From contig JAWUZG010000056.1 of assembly GCA_036785705.1 (NCBI GenBank), positions 10,836,501 to 10,900,500 on the forward strand: a DNA stretch of 64,000 nt, written 5' to 3'. The DNA comes from Acanthornis magna (taxonomy: Eukaryota; Chordata; Aves; Passeriformes; Acanthizidae). Below the pieces are notes generated by a model. The model had not been told where the DNA came from, made no database searches, and saw nothing but the letters and a program-made list of their open reading frames with translations. Of the stretch, positions 14,301 to 28,540 are shown one piece after another. How positions within the stretch are numbered: the first letter of the stretch is position 1; each line of letters begins with the position of its first letter. Made by a program: the position numbers and the translations under genes.

Positions 14301-16309
14301 GTTGGGAATTTTAACTGACGTCTCCACCCAAGCAGCATGTGGAACCAATGCTAAGACAATTCAGAGCTTAAAATGGAGTGATGTTGCAGCTCCAGCTGTT
14401 TTTATAAGTCAATACAAGAGATTTTTGGAAGCATTAGAGAAGAAATAGAAACAGAGGTGAGTTACGGCTCCTAGTGTGATGATATGCACTATGGAATATG
14501 TGAATGACAGTGTAAAAAGCAAGACAAAATAAAGCATCACTGGACAGTATTACACAGTGCCATCCTCAGGACCAAGACAGGCACAAAAAAGTGATGACTG
14601 CTTGGACATACATCATGGGAAACAGGTGCATTGGTTTTTAGCTGCGTTTTTAGAAAAGGCACAGTCCTCAAAGGTGAAGATCTATGACAGCCTGGGATAG
14701 ACAACACAGCTTTTGTTCTGATGAAGAAGAAAGGTTCACTGTGAGCAGACTTGGCCCAACTGCTTAACAGTTACTGTGACTCGACATGCTCTACAAATCC
14801 CTCAGTTATCAGAAAGCTACAGCTCCCTATTTATCAGCTCATCCAAGCTAACTCTGCAAGGGCTTTTATATTCCCTGAGAACTGAGCTGTACTGTGTGAC
14901 CAAACAAGTTTTCACCTTCTTTCCCAGTCCTTCCATGCAGAGACCCAAAATCATGGGCAGGGCATAATGATGACAAGCATTTACCTTATTACCAAATATA
15001 TTTCCATGTAAGTCCCTGCTTATAAGCAGAAGTTCTCAACTAGGTGCTAGTTCTGATGCAGATTTTTAGCAATTTAATAATTACTCAGTATTTAATGAGC
15101 ATTTAGTAGTAATTTGGTAGATCTGCTGTCTATCTGGAGATACTAGAGACAAAGAATTTATCCAGTGTAGGGAATCATGGTATAAACTCTGTCCCCACTG
15201 AAAACAGAAGCTGATTTGCTACCAAAATCAATCTTCATATTTGCACAAGGTACTGTGCGGTGTATTTAGAAAATAAGTATATAAATAAATAAGCAATGGA
15301 AGTATTTGACAAGAACTAAAGAGGAGTGAGATAACCATAAAACACTTCTGGGGCTTTCATGCATATAAACAAATTGAAAAGGTTGCTTATAAATAATAAA
15401 AAATCTGTGTTTCTTTGAAAAGTCAAAATACCCAAATCTCGGGTAATGCAGCTCTTAACTAACATTGTAACAACCTCTCTCAGAACATGTTAAACCTGCA
15501 CATCCCTGTTTCATATCTGCAGGTAGGACTCACTTTGCAAACTAGATCTAATAAGGAACATTTTTGCTAAGCACATTCTAAAAGGCTCTAATCCCCCCCC
15601 AAAAATGGTCTGAGAGAGAGAATTCTGTACTTTCTGGAGTGGTGATAAAATTAAACAGTTTGAGAATTATACTACTACAAATACAGCAGCATTTAAAATT
15701 ACTAGGTTGAAATTATCATCAATCTGACTTCGGCACAGAGCTAGCTCTTTCCATTAGAAATATATTTAATATCATTTCACTCTGTCACTAACCAGGATTA
15801 TTTGATTCCGAGGACAAATTTATATAGTTGATATCACTGAAGCACATAAACAAGCTGAGAACTTTTCTAAAATAAAACTGTAGGACGTCAATGCAAATCA
15901 TCAGTAAAAATATATTTTAGAATTATGTAAGAAGTAGAATTACTTAGTTACAGAGCATCTTAATGAGTAAAAGAAATGTTCTGCAGCCCACTTCTGAAAA
16001 CCAAACCAGACACTTCCACTGCTTTTTCCCCACTGATAAAAAACCCTGCTATTTTTTGGTGTAAACCCCCCAACATTTAACCTGTTATTTTCGATAAATA
16101 GACTTTGAAAAGAGCAACACATGAAGGAAGGTTTTCATGAATCATGTAGGTTATAAATTTTTTTGGCAGCTGGAATTCTTTAAATTTTTGAATTGATAGT
16201 CTTGAGGTAGAGGGGCTAGTTCAGAGTTATTGGAAGTGTCCATCTTACAGCATTTTCCTACAGGTGAACATTCTTTATGCTCTATTCTCTTGACAGGAGT
16301 GATTTTCCT

Positions 16310-16528
16310 TGGCCATTAGTGATTCAAGATTAGTGACTCCAGATCACTTCAGTAAAACGCAGTCTCACAAAGAAGAACCTGCAACATCTCAGAGATCACA
16401 GCCTTAAAAAGGATCCAAACCCAGCCAGCAACTGCATCTTCTGTCAGTGAAACCTGTCCATCTTCTGAAATCATCTCATGGGGAGGAGATGTCCACAGCA
16501 ACAGTAAATGACTGCAACAGCGACTCAG
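16310..16528 (+). other. Exon-like segment ending in a consensus splice donor
   Basis: The segment ends CGACTCAG with GTAAGA following (junction 16528/16529), a strong 5' splice site on the plus strand. A short frame with two possible ATGs (16447 and 16489) runs across the donor but matches no known protein. The 5' edge is nominal. It may be an exon of an unidentified lncRNA or chance. Confidence 0.2.
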
Positions 16529-19500
16529 GTAAGACTATGGCTAAGGCAATACTTTTGGGAAAAGCTTTGAAAAAGTACTTTGACTCTTTTTTATCATGGT
16601 TCTATCACATAGATTTACTAGATTTTAGAAGTCTGTTTTACCCAAGCTGCTTTCTGATCACCACTGTACATTTGCAAAGCACATTTATCACTCAGGGAGT
16701 CTTCTACAGACCACCATTATTTCCAAAGGAAAAGGGGAAAATACAGCAAAGACTTCAAAGAAGTGAGTGAATTATTTCATTCACAAGTGCAGCATGTGCT
16801 CTCTCTTCTGTAATGACACAGTACAGAAAACAAGATGTAATTAATGCAATTCCTTTGCCAAATGAGTGGGATCTTATAAAGAATTGGCACATAATTCTAA
16901 TTTGAGCTTTCTTGTTTTAAACAAAACCAAACCTAATACAGAACAATATAATGTCCTGACACGGTCTTTCACCATATTTTTCTTTTTCCCCCCATACAAG
17001 TGTCTGCAAAGTGCTGGGACTGTAATCAAAGGACACTTAGTGTCCAAACCAGCACTGTTGATGCAGCCAGACATTTCTGTGTACTAACGTACAGTCATGA
17101 AAGTGAACCAAAGAAGAACATTTGGTCTTTTGTTGTCTTACATATCAAGACAGAAAAGCATGGCTCTTCCTCTGTTCTACCCAATGAACAGATGTGGGTC
17201 TAATCACATACAAAAGAAAATGCTCACGAGTTTCAGACTATGGCTTTGATATTTAGGAGTAAAATTACTTCTCAAAGAAAGTTATTTTCATCTAATTATC
17301 TTGAAACTGTCCATAAAAGGCAGATAGGTAGGGAATTGGATAAATACACCAAATAGGGTTTCTTTTGGAGCTATTTTCTTTGGTTGAAGAGAAAACTAAA
17401 GTAATTTTGATAAACAAGAAACTTGAAGATAAGAAAAGAAGCCTCAGGATCCAACATAGGAAAGTTGTAGGAGATTCCTCAATAAATAGATTTCACAGAG
17501 CAATATAAATTCAGATGTCTCCTCTATTGCTGAACTCAAAGCTGAAGATCAACTCAATACACAAGGTTAGCAAACAGCAGTTAGTTAGAGGCAAAAAGTG
17601 CCATACAAAAGCCCCAAAGGACACCACTTAAGGTCTATATCTTTAAGCTGGCCACTAACCTACATCTCTCAGTATCCAGCTCCCCCGCCACTCCCCCAGC
17701 TCAAATCACCTCATAAATACCTAAACAGATTACCCTCCCTTCTGAGGAGCATTAGAGCTCTGGCAAAGTGCGTGTGAGATGCAGATCCAGGGAACACAGA
17801 TCAGGGGCAGCTCTTCAAGACACATTTTGAGAGAAGGTGTGAGGCATTGAGGTGGTTGGAATTTGCATACAGAGAGAACAGGGATGTTCCTAATGCCATC
17901 TAGCCCTTGGCTACCAGGATCCATCTCCATGTGCGTGGCCTCTGTGGGGATAACGTGCACAGAGTACAAAGGGAGCTCTTTCTCACATCTGGGTGTTGCA
18001 CCAGGAGCAGAGGGTGGAGGGACAGACAAAATCTGCGATTCTGATGTGAAAGTAAGATGCACAATGCTGGCATCTGGCAACCATAAAAGACACATGAGGT
18101 TGAGCTGGGCCCCTTGCCAGCCAGGGCTCCTGCAAGGATAACAAGAGCTTGTAACCCATACAGAGGTCAGGATGGCAGGAACACGATTACGGCCCAAGCT
18201 GGTACTTCAGCTGCAAATTTCCCAGCTTCCTAGAGCTTCAGTAAGAGTCTACCCAACAACCTATAATTCATTCTAAAACCGCAGGCATTGAAAGCTCATT
18301 GCAAATGACTAGGCCCACAAAACATCCTCCCACTGCAAATCAATGGGAGTTAAGCCCCTAAATACTCCTACAGCTCTGCCCAAATATTTTCCATTTCCCC
18401 CCACCCTCAAAAACTCTTAAGTTGTGCTCTCCCTTTGAGCCTCTCTTGCTCACAGCTTTTTTCAGTCCCATATTTCACTGTAACTTCTCGAGAGTGTCAC
18501 ACCCTGCAGTGCCCAGGCAGCAGCACCTATCTCTGGAGTTTCAGAGATACCACTGTGTCTCTGGAGATTGCAGTGCTCACTTCAGCAACTGCTCTTCAGA
18601 TGCTACCAGCTCCATTTACAGGCTGCTGGGACAAATTCCTCCAATGACAGTCACAAGATTACAGATCCTGAATGAATCCACATCTAAACTCAGTATTAAG
18701 GAATTTTCATGCAGGCAGTTTTGCTTACAGATTTTCTTGCAATGCCTAGGACCAATCTGAGTTTCAAAAAAGTGAGTTTTTAATTATGAGCAGAGAAACA
18801 ATGGCTCACTTCAGCATGAAAAAGAATACACCCACTATTTTTCCATGCTTTGTAATTTAAAAATAGGTCAACTCATTAGCTTTAAAGCTTTGAAAAATAC
18901 TAAAACTGAAATATAGGGCTCAATTTCTTTTTGTTTTTTAAGCCAGACCCAGAGATTGAAGAGTTTTAGACCAATGACTACTTAAAGATGATGAAAGAGG
19001 ATAAAGTTTTTGAACTATGACTCTAATACAGCCAGAACAGATTGATTCCACAGTAAATTTTTAAACAGAAAGTAAATTTTTAAACATTGACTAAATTTGA
19101 AGCATTTAAATAAGACCAGCGCATTAACTGCACGCCAATTCAGAAGTGCTGCAGGGCCTATAATTTGTCACACTGCACATAGAGATCGAGCTGACTTTTC
19201 TCACTTTTTTCCATGGTGTGCATGTTCAGAATGCAAACAGGGGCCAAAGTACACCTGAACAGCCAATTGGGAGACTTCCTATATGTAATGTGAACCAGAC
19301 AGAATCAATACATACTGAAAAAAAATTGACTAGAAAAGGGCAATTTCTTACTCTGTACTTGAAAACATAACCCTGGGGGCCAAAATTGCTCTCTTGACAT
19401 TTTGTAAGTTCACAACAGAATTACGATTAGTGGGACATTGACTCCCAGTGCTTCCCGAGTAACTTCTGCATGACCTGGGGGAACACCTTGTGTGCATTCA

Positions 19501-21074
19501 GTGTGAAACAGAGGTCCCTCAGGTCATCAGTGCCAGTGCCCAGCTGGATTCAGGGCTGTGTTCTCTATCCCCAAACTAAAGTTCAGGTTCCTGCTGCCCA
19601 AACAAAACTGGAGAAAAACTGCTGGCTTAAGATCTTGGTAGCTAAGTCAAGCCCTACCAGAATCTGACTACACGGAGCGATCTCATGCTTGCAGTCACTT
19701 CACCTCAAAATAATTTGATTTTAAAGCTGAATTTAAGCAAGTTGTTAGTAATCATTTTTCAAGTATTTATTTATTTTATAGAGGGAGGGAGAAGAGGAAA
19801 ATCAAGCTATTTAGCTTTCCAAGTATATAACATAAAACCCAGAAGAGCTCCATCTGGCAACCAGCAGGATTTCTAAATAATCTAAATAGTATCTACATAA
19901 GAACCAGGCTGTCTATGGAGTAAGACAACTTCAACTTTTACAGCCACAAAAAGTCTTTATTAACATAAAAGGAAATTATAAAAAATTAAGTTAGAACAGG
20001 AACAAGAGCCTGGCAAGCTGACAAAGGACCCCAGGAATCTCTGCATTAATCTTGAAATGCTGCTTTTGACTTTGTTGGAATATAGCATCATACTCTGCAT
20101 GGTTTTAAAAAAACAAAATAAAAAAAACCCCTTAGGTTCAAAGGACTCCAGTGCAATAAAACCAGCTCTAGGAAAATATTCAGTTTAATGAAAATCAATA
20201 TCTAATTCCTTATTTTACCACACTAAAAACAACCCTTAACATTTGAAAGTAGTGTGGAAAACATTAGTATTTAATTACAGTCATGGACAAGGCCCTTCAT
20301 GTCCATAGATGTCTGTCTTCATTAAGAAAATGGTTCTGAGTACTGCTGCTAATTATGTAAATTAAATATACTTTTGAACTAGTCTTACATATAAAAAATA
20401 CAATAATTCTAATTCCCAAGTAAATAAACACCTCTGAGTACACAGTATTTAATTTTCTGAGTTATTCATATGAAGGATCTGGCCTTGCACTTCATACCTA
20501 GTCCATCTACTTTTTGGACCATTTGTAAGTGATCCAAACCTAGTGGTGGGATTGGTGTCATATGGGAAATATTTAGCTGGTCCTCAATGCCCCTGTCAAG
20601 TTGCCATTGGGATTTTCTGTCAGTTTCTTGGCAAAAAATCAAAGAGTGAAACTGTGGGCCCAAAAAAACATGTTATGGTGATCCTGTGAGGATAGGGCAG
20701 CCTTGAAGCTCCGCATTTCCCGCTATCCCTGGGCTACAGGAAGAGAATTTCTATCTTTATCATTGCCCATCTGGCACCTTTCACAGGCAGCAAGAACAAA
20801 GAAATAAAATGTACTGGCCCCTACCATCTGCTTCTGCTTGTGAAGTCTGGAAAGAGCCCGATAGGGAAGAAGGCAAAGAAAGATAAAACCCAACCCCTTC
20901 GTTTCCCACCAAACAGTTCTGGCAGGTACACATTGTGCCTGCACTTCTTACATGTCTTAGGGCCACCCTAGAGACCTCTGGTTCCCTACAGCAGCACAGC
21001 TGCTGAGCACAGAGCATCCCGAAAGCTCCCGGCCCCACGTCCTTATTCACAGCCTTCTGACGGCCCAGAAAGAA

Positions 21075-24000
21075 AGGTTGTGCTGTCTGAGATTTGCTTT
21101 ATTGGATCAGCCACTGTTTTATCGAGAATAGGAAAATTCCTGTGGGTTTAATAAGAGGTATTACCCTACAGATTTTCTCTGGTCCCACCTCTTTTCCCAT
21201 CAGCCACATCCCCTCTTGCTGCAAGGCTGCATACACCATGTGTTGGCTCGACCCCTTCTGTCTCTGACAGAAGTTTGGCCAAAAAGAGCAGATTTTCTGC
21301 TACTTTGATCATTTCCTGTGGTAAAAAGTGAAGGGAATTATCTGACCCAGGGTCTTTTTTTTTTCTTTCTTAGTTTTGAAAAATAACATGGCTTTACATT
21401 TGCAAGTTCCCTTAAATAGTGTACTTGCTTTCCAACAGCAGTTTGCTGCTAGTTTACTGGTTGCCTTACAGAACTTACTTTTTTTAGAAACAGAAAACAC
21501 ATCGCTCTGATCTCAAACTCGAATTCCGCTGCTGTATTACATCAATAATGACCTTCCCTATGCTGAAGCAGCAACCCCAAGAACATATCAAATTCACAGA
21601 CAATACAAAGGTGGCAGCTTCTTCCCTTTTAAAAAATTATTACATTTAAAAAACAAGCTTACTTCTCTTGTGGTGGGGATAGCATTGTTTTTGGCTACCA
21701 ATGTGCATTGCATAATGTCTTTAGAAATAAGTTAACCATTCTATTAAATGCCTATGGCATATGCAATATAAGCACCCTGAAACATTTTTCTGTCAAAATC
21801 AGCACGATTCCAGATCAGAAAACATCTCATGCTTGTGTAAGCCCATGCTGAAATACTGACAGGACCTGCTGATTTAAATGGTGTGGAAGCATTTGGGAAC
21901 AGGGGCCCAGGCATGGTGCCAAGTGATAATCAGTGACCTCGATGGGCCCTGCAAGTGCACCCTCTAAACTCATCCATTTTGTATTTTTCTGTCCCAGAGA
22001 GTACAAAGTAAACAAACAACATGAATACACCTACTGAACTAATGCCTTGTATCAGAATTAATATTCTATAGGAATAAATTCCAAATAAATTATCACAATA
22101 TAAATTAGCTCTTTATAAATGTGGCACTACAACATTTAAAATAGATATATATATTCACACTTAGTAGTGGGATTCCACTCTTTTCATCTCAGAAAAATGG
22201 CATGATGTGCAAGTTGTGCTTGTTGACATCAAAACCCTTTTTTTTTTAACTTTGCTGTGCTAATTACATGAGTAGCACAGATTTTAACAGATACACTGTT
22301 GAGCTGAGGCCAGGGAGCAGTGTGTGCCTCCCTTTGTGTGAGCTGTGCTCTCAAAAGAAATGACTGAACATTTTGAACTGTTAAAATTACTATTGTTTTA
22401 AAATGTTATAGGAAGTTACTTTGGTGAATTTCTATTGGTGTATATGTATTTTTTTAAATCAGCCTTAAAAAATCGTGGCCTGGCTATATTTCCTATTTTA
22501 TTTATAAAACAGAATCCTTCCAAAAGTCACACAGCTGAAAATCAAAGGGAGATCTACAGCAGTTTGTGTCTTTTAGTATTAAAAGACGATACATACTTAT
22601 TTATATATGTATGCATGTACCTCACTTAAAAATGTAATAAGGAAGGGGAGGAAGAATCTACAGCAACCTTGTTAAAGCAAAAATTGCACTAAACCACTTC
22701 AAACAAGATCTTACCACAACAAAAATCTGCATTATCATCGTTAATAATACAGTGCCTTTCATATGCAGAGGTAATAAGGAGGCTGTACTGTGATCCATAT
22801 AACCTCAATAATGTATAAATGAATCAAAAAGGATCTAATTAGTTCAGCAGCACCAAAAATTATTAAGTAGAAACATCAAAAGAGCCAGCGGGACATTACT
22901 TTTTTCTTGTCAGACGTGCTGCAGAGCTGCCCTTCACAATTCTCTGGTTTGTGTGTGGAAGGAGGAGGCCTCCCCAATGTAGGTCAGAGAAACCGAAAAG
23001 ACCTGGAGCTGAAGGATGCTCCTGTACCTGTGCCCTGCAGCTCCGCAGCCCCATGGCTGCACGTCCCGCATGGAGCCCTGCAGCGGGCAGGATCCATGCA
23101 GAGGAAGGGTGGGGCTGGTTCCTCAGCAGATAGCACATCCTGAACAGCCCCGCTCCTCCTGCCCCCACGGCCGCTGCGGAAAAGGAGGAAGGGTCGCTGG
23201 GGAGGCTATCGCAGCTCGCATGGAGACACCCACCAGGGAAGGAGATAGAGAGGACAGCTGAGCAGATACTGCAACCAGCACAGAGCCACAGCACCTCCCT
23301 GGAGATGGCCTTGGCCTCCTACGAGTCCCTCCGGACTCCTCCAGCTGCTCCTGCCATACAGATGGGAAAATGTTTGTGTGTGCACACGTGAGAGCCTCTG
23401 AGGAAATACCTGTGGAGGCATCTCAGTCGAAGTGAGAACACCGTGTGCATGTATTTATTTATGAAAAGCAGTGAGAGGACTTCCATACTTCACCGCAGAG
23501 ATGTGGGCACCAGAGACAGTGTGGTGAGAAAATCACACCCCGCGTGAGTGTAACCTGGGCTGATTATGGCAAAGAAAAGTCTTGTTCATACAATTCACTG
23601 AAGTCAGAAAAGTTCAATTTAAATAGAAACAAAACCTAACACAGAGGTCCACTGTACTTAAGGAATTATTTTTTTCTAACCTTGTAGATACAGATATAGC
23701 TTTTATCTCCTCCAACAGATGTATTTGTCCACTACCCAGTAACGTTTCACTCCACTTAAGTAAAAGCATCATACACAAGAGAAACAATAGTGCTGTAAAA
23801 CAAAGATCTTTCACTACTCCAGGTCCATTCCATATCCAAAACCCAAAGGTTTCCTTCTTCAAAGGAATAAATAGAACAGTATTTGTTAAGGTATGAGCCA
23901 TGGTAACAACATTTTTAAGGTGCTTCCTCCAGTAGCTTTCAACATTGTTCAATCTGCAAACCTATAAAAAAACCCACAGTTATGCAATGGAGCACGGCAG

Positions 24001-25568
24001 TCAAACAAAACCTTGCCAGAAGACTTGGTCGTCTATTTACCTTTAACAGAACATACAGAAGGCAACAGATCTCACAGACCCTCAAAGAGCAGACTGACAA
24101 AATTCACCACTGCAACTATGGGAACTACTGCAGTATGCACTAAGCTCCACTCACAATTCCTAAGGAATTCAACTGGAGGTCAGCTGCGTCTCAAAAGTTA
24201 GCCATCTTCTCCTGTAATCTACAAAATCCAACTCCAACTGCTTTGACAGAAATCTCTACTGAGGAACTCCAACACAAACCTCTGAGGAGTTAAAGAACCC
24301 ACTCTGGCAAACCTTCACACTCCCAAGCAGACACATGGAACATGCCGGGCTAACCAGCAGAGTAAAGTTTTTCAAGAAATAACACTGAAACTCATAAATT
24401 CAACACACAGATGGCCCACAACATCTGCAAGAATTAAAATACAAAACCTCCTCAAAAGGTAACACCGAATGCTGATAAAGACAAAGGCAGGCTGTGCCCT
24501 GCTGCAGCTACCACTGGCACTCTGCAGAGCAGTCCCAGTGCACAGCAATCCCAGTGTGTGCAGCACTGCCCAGCTGTCCACAGATGCAACTGGAGTAGCT
24601 CTGTCAGAGGCTCCTGAGGAGGAGGGGTGGTACTGGGAGAGGGACAGTACTTATGAAAATAAAAGAACTGAATTGAAGCCTGTATGCTGCTGTCTAGAAG
24701 TTACATTTGTACCACCCATTCCCTGGGGGAAATGACATACAATACAAACAGGCCTAGTTGTTCAATTATTCAAGTATTAAGAGATTCACAGAAAGGCATC
24801 TGAGAAACATAACATTTTAATAGATGAAATAAATACTCCAGTACATGCAAGATAAAAACTGACATTGGAAAAAAATTAAAAATCACTTTTGTTATAGTGT
24901 AATTTTGTTTGTTTGTTTAAACACTCACAGTAGCTTTTCCCCCAGTTTGGAAATCAACACATGGAAAACATAATCACAACCTCCAGTCCTTCCACTCCTA
25001 CACACCAAATGCACTTCTAACCTAACACTTGATGCAAAATAAAAAAAGTCATACAAAACAAAACCAAACAAAATAGTAGCTACATCCATCATCTATGTGT
25101 TGTTGGGTTTTTTCATTTTTTTAAATGAGTAAGAACTGAGGTAACCTTCTTCCTGCACAACCGAACAGCAAAATTTAGAAGGGAAATTTCGGAAGACAAG
25201 ACAAGACAAACTTTAAAAACCGCACCCAGCGCGATTAAAGCTCTTTTTTTTCCTCCTTTTTCTAAGATACCCCCACCTCCCCAAATATAAAAAACTTTGA
25301 AACAGTTTTACCATTTGTGTGAAGACCTTGTTGAATAAAGGAAAATTTATCTGCAGATACTTGCTTAACTCTAAAGTAAAATAAAAAGAAGCCAAAACTG
25401 GCTACTTTTATTAGTACATATAGTTTGAATATGTTCTGCTTCTTCACCACATGAAATCAAAGGATTGGGCTCATCCAAGCAAATTCTTTGGTATACAAAA
25501 AAGGGGTGAGGAGGTGGGATATTATTTTCCTTTAGCAATGACTGGGATCTGAACAGACGATGTGGGGG
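21075..25568 (-). other. Probable TLNRD1 3' UTR and downstream flank
   Basis: Noncoding, AT-rich DNA directly downstream of the TLNRD1 stop. Minus-strand AATAAA signals (TTTATT on the plus strand) occur at 25407-25412, 23454-23459, 22497-22502, 21098-21103 and, further out, 19956-19961. The sequence alone does not show which is used, so the left boundary is a guess based on the 21.1-kb signal. A GC-richer patch at about 22.9-23.4 kb carries ORFs on both strands that match nothing I recognise. Confidence 0.35.
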
Positions 25569-26666
<1,098 letters not shown>

Positions 26667-27345
26667 CTACCCCGCTGCCGCCGCCTCCGCCGCCGCCCGA
26701 GCAGTCCCGACTGAGCCCGGCAGGATCGCTCTGCCTTTTCCGCAACATCATTCCATTAATCGCCGGGAGGCAAGAAAAGGCTCTGGGCGCCGGGGCTGCG
26801 CTGCTGCGGGGAGCGAGCTCGGCCGGGGCGCCCGCCCCGCTCCGGCGCCAGCCTCCGCTCCTACGGCGCTCCCGCGGCGGGGCGGCGCTCGCCGGGCGCC
26901 CCCGGGCCCCGGTCCGGCATCCTTTAGCTAAAAATATGTAATTTTTTTTTTTCCTTTCCGTTTCGCACGCTGGCTCCCCTCCCTTCCACCGCCTCGTCCG
27001 GCTTCCCGGCTGCGGGATCCTGCGCGAAGTTCCCTTTACCAGACGCAATACCTCAGGGACGCGCCGCCGCCGCGCGGAGTTGGGGCAGGGGCGCAGCCCT
27101 CCAAGTTGCTACCGCGCCCCCGGCGCCTCCGGTCGGGGAGCGCCCGCCGGGCGCAGCTCGCAGGGGCCGGAGGGGCGGCGGCTGCGCACCATGTGCCGCC
27201 CCCGGCGCCCGCCGCGGCCCCGGCTCGCAGGAAGCGCCGCGGAGGGTGTGGCCCGCCCGCCCCGCACGGCCCCGCCGCGCACCCGCGGGGAGCCGGCCCG
27301 GGAGGGGAGAGGGGCACGGCGGGGAGCCGGGACGCGGGGGACCGC

Positions 27346-27408
27346 GGGGGAAAGGGAAAAAAAAGAAGAAAGAGAGGAGGGGGAGGAAAAAAAAAAAAAA
27401 AAAAAAAG
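27346..27408. repeat. Purine tract (G/A, ending in A22) in TLNRD1 CpG island
   Basis: 63 consecutive purines on the plus strand: a G-rich start, AAGAAG-type middle, then 22 A ending in one G. On the TLNRD1-sense strand it is a pyrimidine tract. Long homopurine-homopyrimidine mirror-like tracts can adopt triplex (H-DNA) structures. If it lies in the TLNRD1 leader it would form a long U/C-rich segment. Confidence 0.85.
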
Positions 27409-27705
27409 CTCCACCGGATCCGGGTGCTGGGCCGGGCGGGCGGATCCGTTCCCCTTCCTTTGCCGCTGCCTCACTCCTTCCTGCCGCGATCATTCACGCG
27501 GCCGCTGCGCGCTCGCTCCCCGCCGCCGCCGTCCATCCCCTGCGCCCCGGGCCCTCCTCGCCGGCTCCCGCGGTGGCCGCCGCCGCACCAACTTAGGCTC
27601 TTCCCGCAAACAAGGGTGGTGGCCGCGGGCTGCAGCCGCGGATGCTGCGACCCGCCCGGCCTGGCGCTCCTCCTGCCATCTTCCCTGGCTGAGCCGCCAA
27701 CTCCC

Positions 27706-27786
27706 AGGGAAAAAAAAAAAAAAAAAAAAAAAAAAAAGAAAAAAAGAAAAAGAAAAATTGAAGAAAAAAAAAAAAAAAGAGGGGGC
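27706..27786. repeat. A-rich (A)n/(GAAAA)n tract in TLNRD1 CpG island
   Basis: An almost pure purine run of about 80 bp, with one TT interruption near 27758, made of an uninterrupted A run of about 27 bases followed by GAAAAA-type units and a second A run. It is the second such tract in the same CpG island, about 360 bp from the first. Confidence 0.85.
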
Positions 27787-28072
27787 GGAAATCTTCGTTT
27801 AAATTCCCTTTCTCAGGCGTTCAGACAAACTACTGGGAAGCGGCGGCTGCGACGGCGCTGCCAGCCAGACGCTGCACGGCTCTGGGGGAGCTCCCCCGCC
27901 CCGCTGCCTTTGCTGTAACCTCACTTGAGCCTATCGAAATCTTTTGTGCGGTGTCACCGCCCTTCGTTTAAATCCTGCCCTCCCCCCGCCGCCGCTCCGC
28001 GCCCGCCGCCGCTCGCTCCTCCCAGGCGGAGGGGGCAGCAGCGCCGGCACCGCCCGCCCGCCGCGGCCGCTG

Positions 28073-28137
28073 CCCCGTCCCCGTCCCCGTCCCCGTCCCC
28101 GTCCCCGTCCCCGTCCCCGTCCCCGTCCCCGTCCCCG
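28073..28137. repeat. CCCCGT hexanucleotide microsatellite (10.8 perfect units)
   Basis: Ten perfect CCCCGT units plus a CCCCG partial. The minus strand reads (GGGGAC)n, with G4 runs separated by 2-nt loops, a textbook G-quadruplex-forming pattern. It sits in the CpG island about 1.4 kb upstream of the TLNRD1 ATG and 207 bp before a plus-strand splice donor. Every hexamer contains a CpG, so the array is also a dense methylation target. Confidence 0.97.
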
Positions 28138-28139
28138 CC

Positions 28140-28344
28140 GGCGGGGCTCCGGAGGGGCTCCGCGATACACAAACAGCGGGGGCTGCCGGAGGGAGAGGCC
28201 GGCGGGAGGACGGCGAGAGGCGGCGGAGAGCGCGGCGGCGCAGGGAGCAGTCGGATAGCGGAGAGCGAGGAGCCGCCCCAGCGCCGGGGCACGGCGGCGC
28301 GGGTGCCGCTCCCCGCCCGGCCCCTGCCCCGGGCAGCGCGCCAG
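28140..28344 (+). other. Candidate noncoding first exon of a divergent transcript
   Basis: GC-rich sequence ending in a perfect 5' splice site (CCAG then GTGAGT; junction 28344/28345) on the plus strand, at the edge of the TLNRD1 CpG island. No conserved ORF is recognised in it. The 5' boundary is unknown and the start given is nominal. It could be exon 1 of a bidirectional-promoter lncRNA or a chance motif in GC-rich DNA. No downstream acceptor has been assigned. Confidence 0.3.
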
Positions 28345-28540
28345 GTGAGTGCGGCGTTCCGCTCGGAGCTCCCGGCCCGTGCCGGGCTGTCCCGGGCTCG
28401 GGGCAGGAGCCGATCCTGTGGCACCGGCACCGCTGCCGGAGCCCGAGGCAGCGCGGCTCGCAGCGCGGGGCCCGCCGCTCCTCATCCCGCGGGGCTCCGG
28501 CTGCCCCGGTACCCAGCCTGGAGCCGCAAACACGGCATGG

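Larger units (their letters stand above)
1..21074. other. Intergenic DNA, no recognisable gene
   Basis: About 21 kb, mostly AT-rich, with frequent stops in all frames. None of the longer open frames (for example 164-934 plus, 4549-4893 plus, 9834-10244 minus with 9865-10212 plus, 17730-18197 minus) resembles a family I know. The genes I would expect beyond TLNRD1 from mammalian gene order (CFAP161, IL16) were not recognised. Items that stand out are the purine tract at 1292-1344, a GGTGAC-motif cluster at 11313-11363 and an exon-like segment ending at a GTAAGA donor at 16529. Some diverged retroelement remnants may be undetected by eye. Confidence 0.6.

Noticed and set aside
17730..18197. 155-codon minus-strand ORF
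   Set aside because: No conserved motif or family resemblance, and the overlapping opposite-strand ORF is equally uninformative.
1..25000. CFAP161 or IL16 exons expected beyond TLNRD1 from mammalian gene order
   Set aside because: No translated segment resembles either protein as I remember them. They may lie further left or be lost.
27080..27918. Long ORFs of up to 270 codons on both strands across the TLNRD1 CpG island
   Set aside because: They are produced by GC-rich sequence and poly-purine tracts (Lys/Glu and Arg/Pro runs), have no domain, and overlap in several frames.
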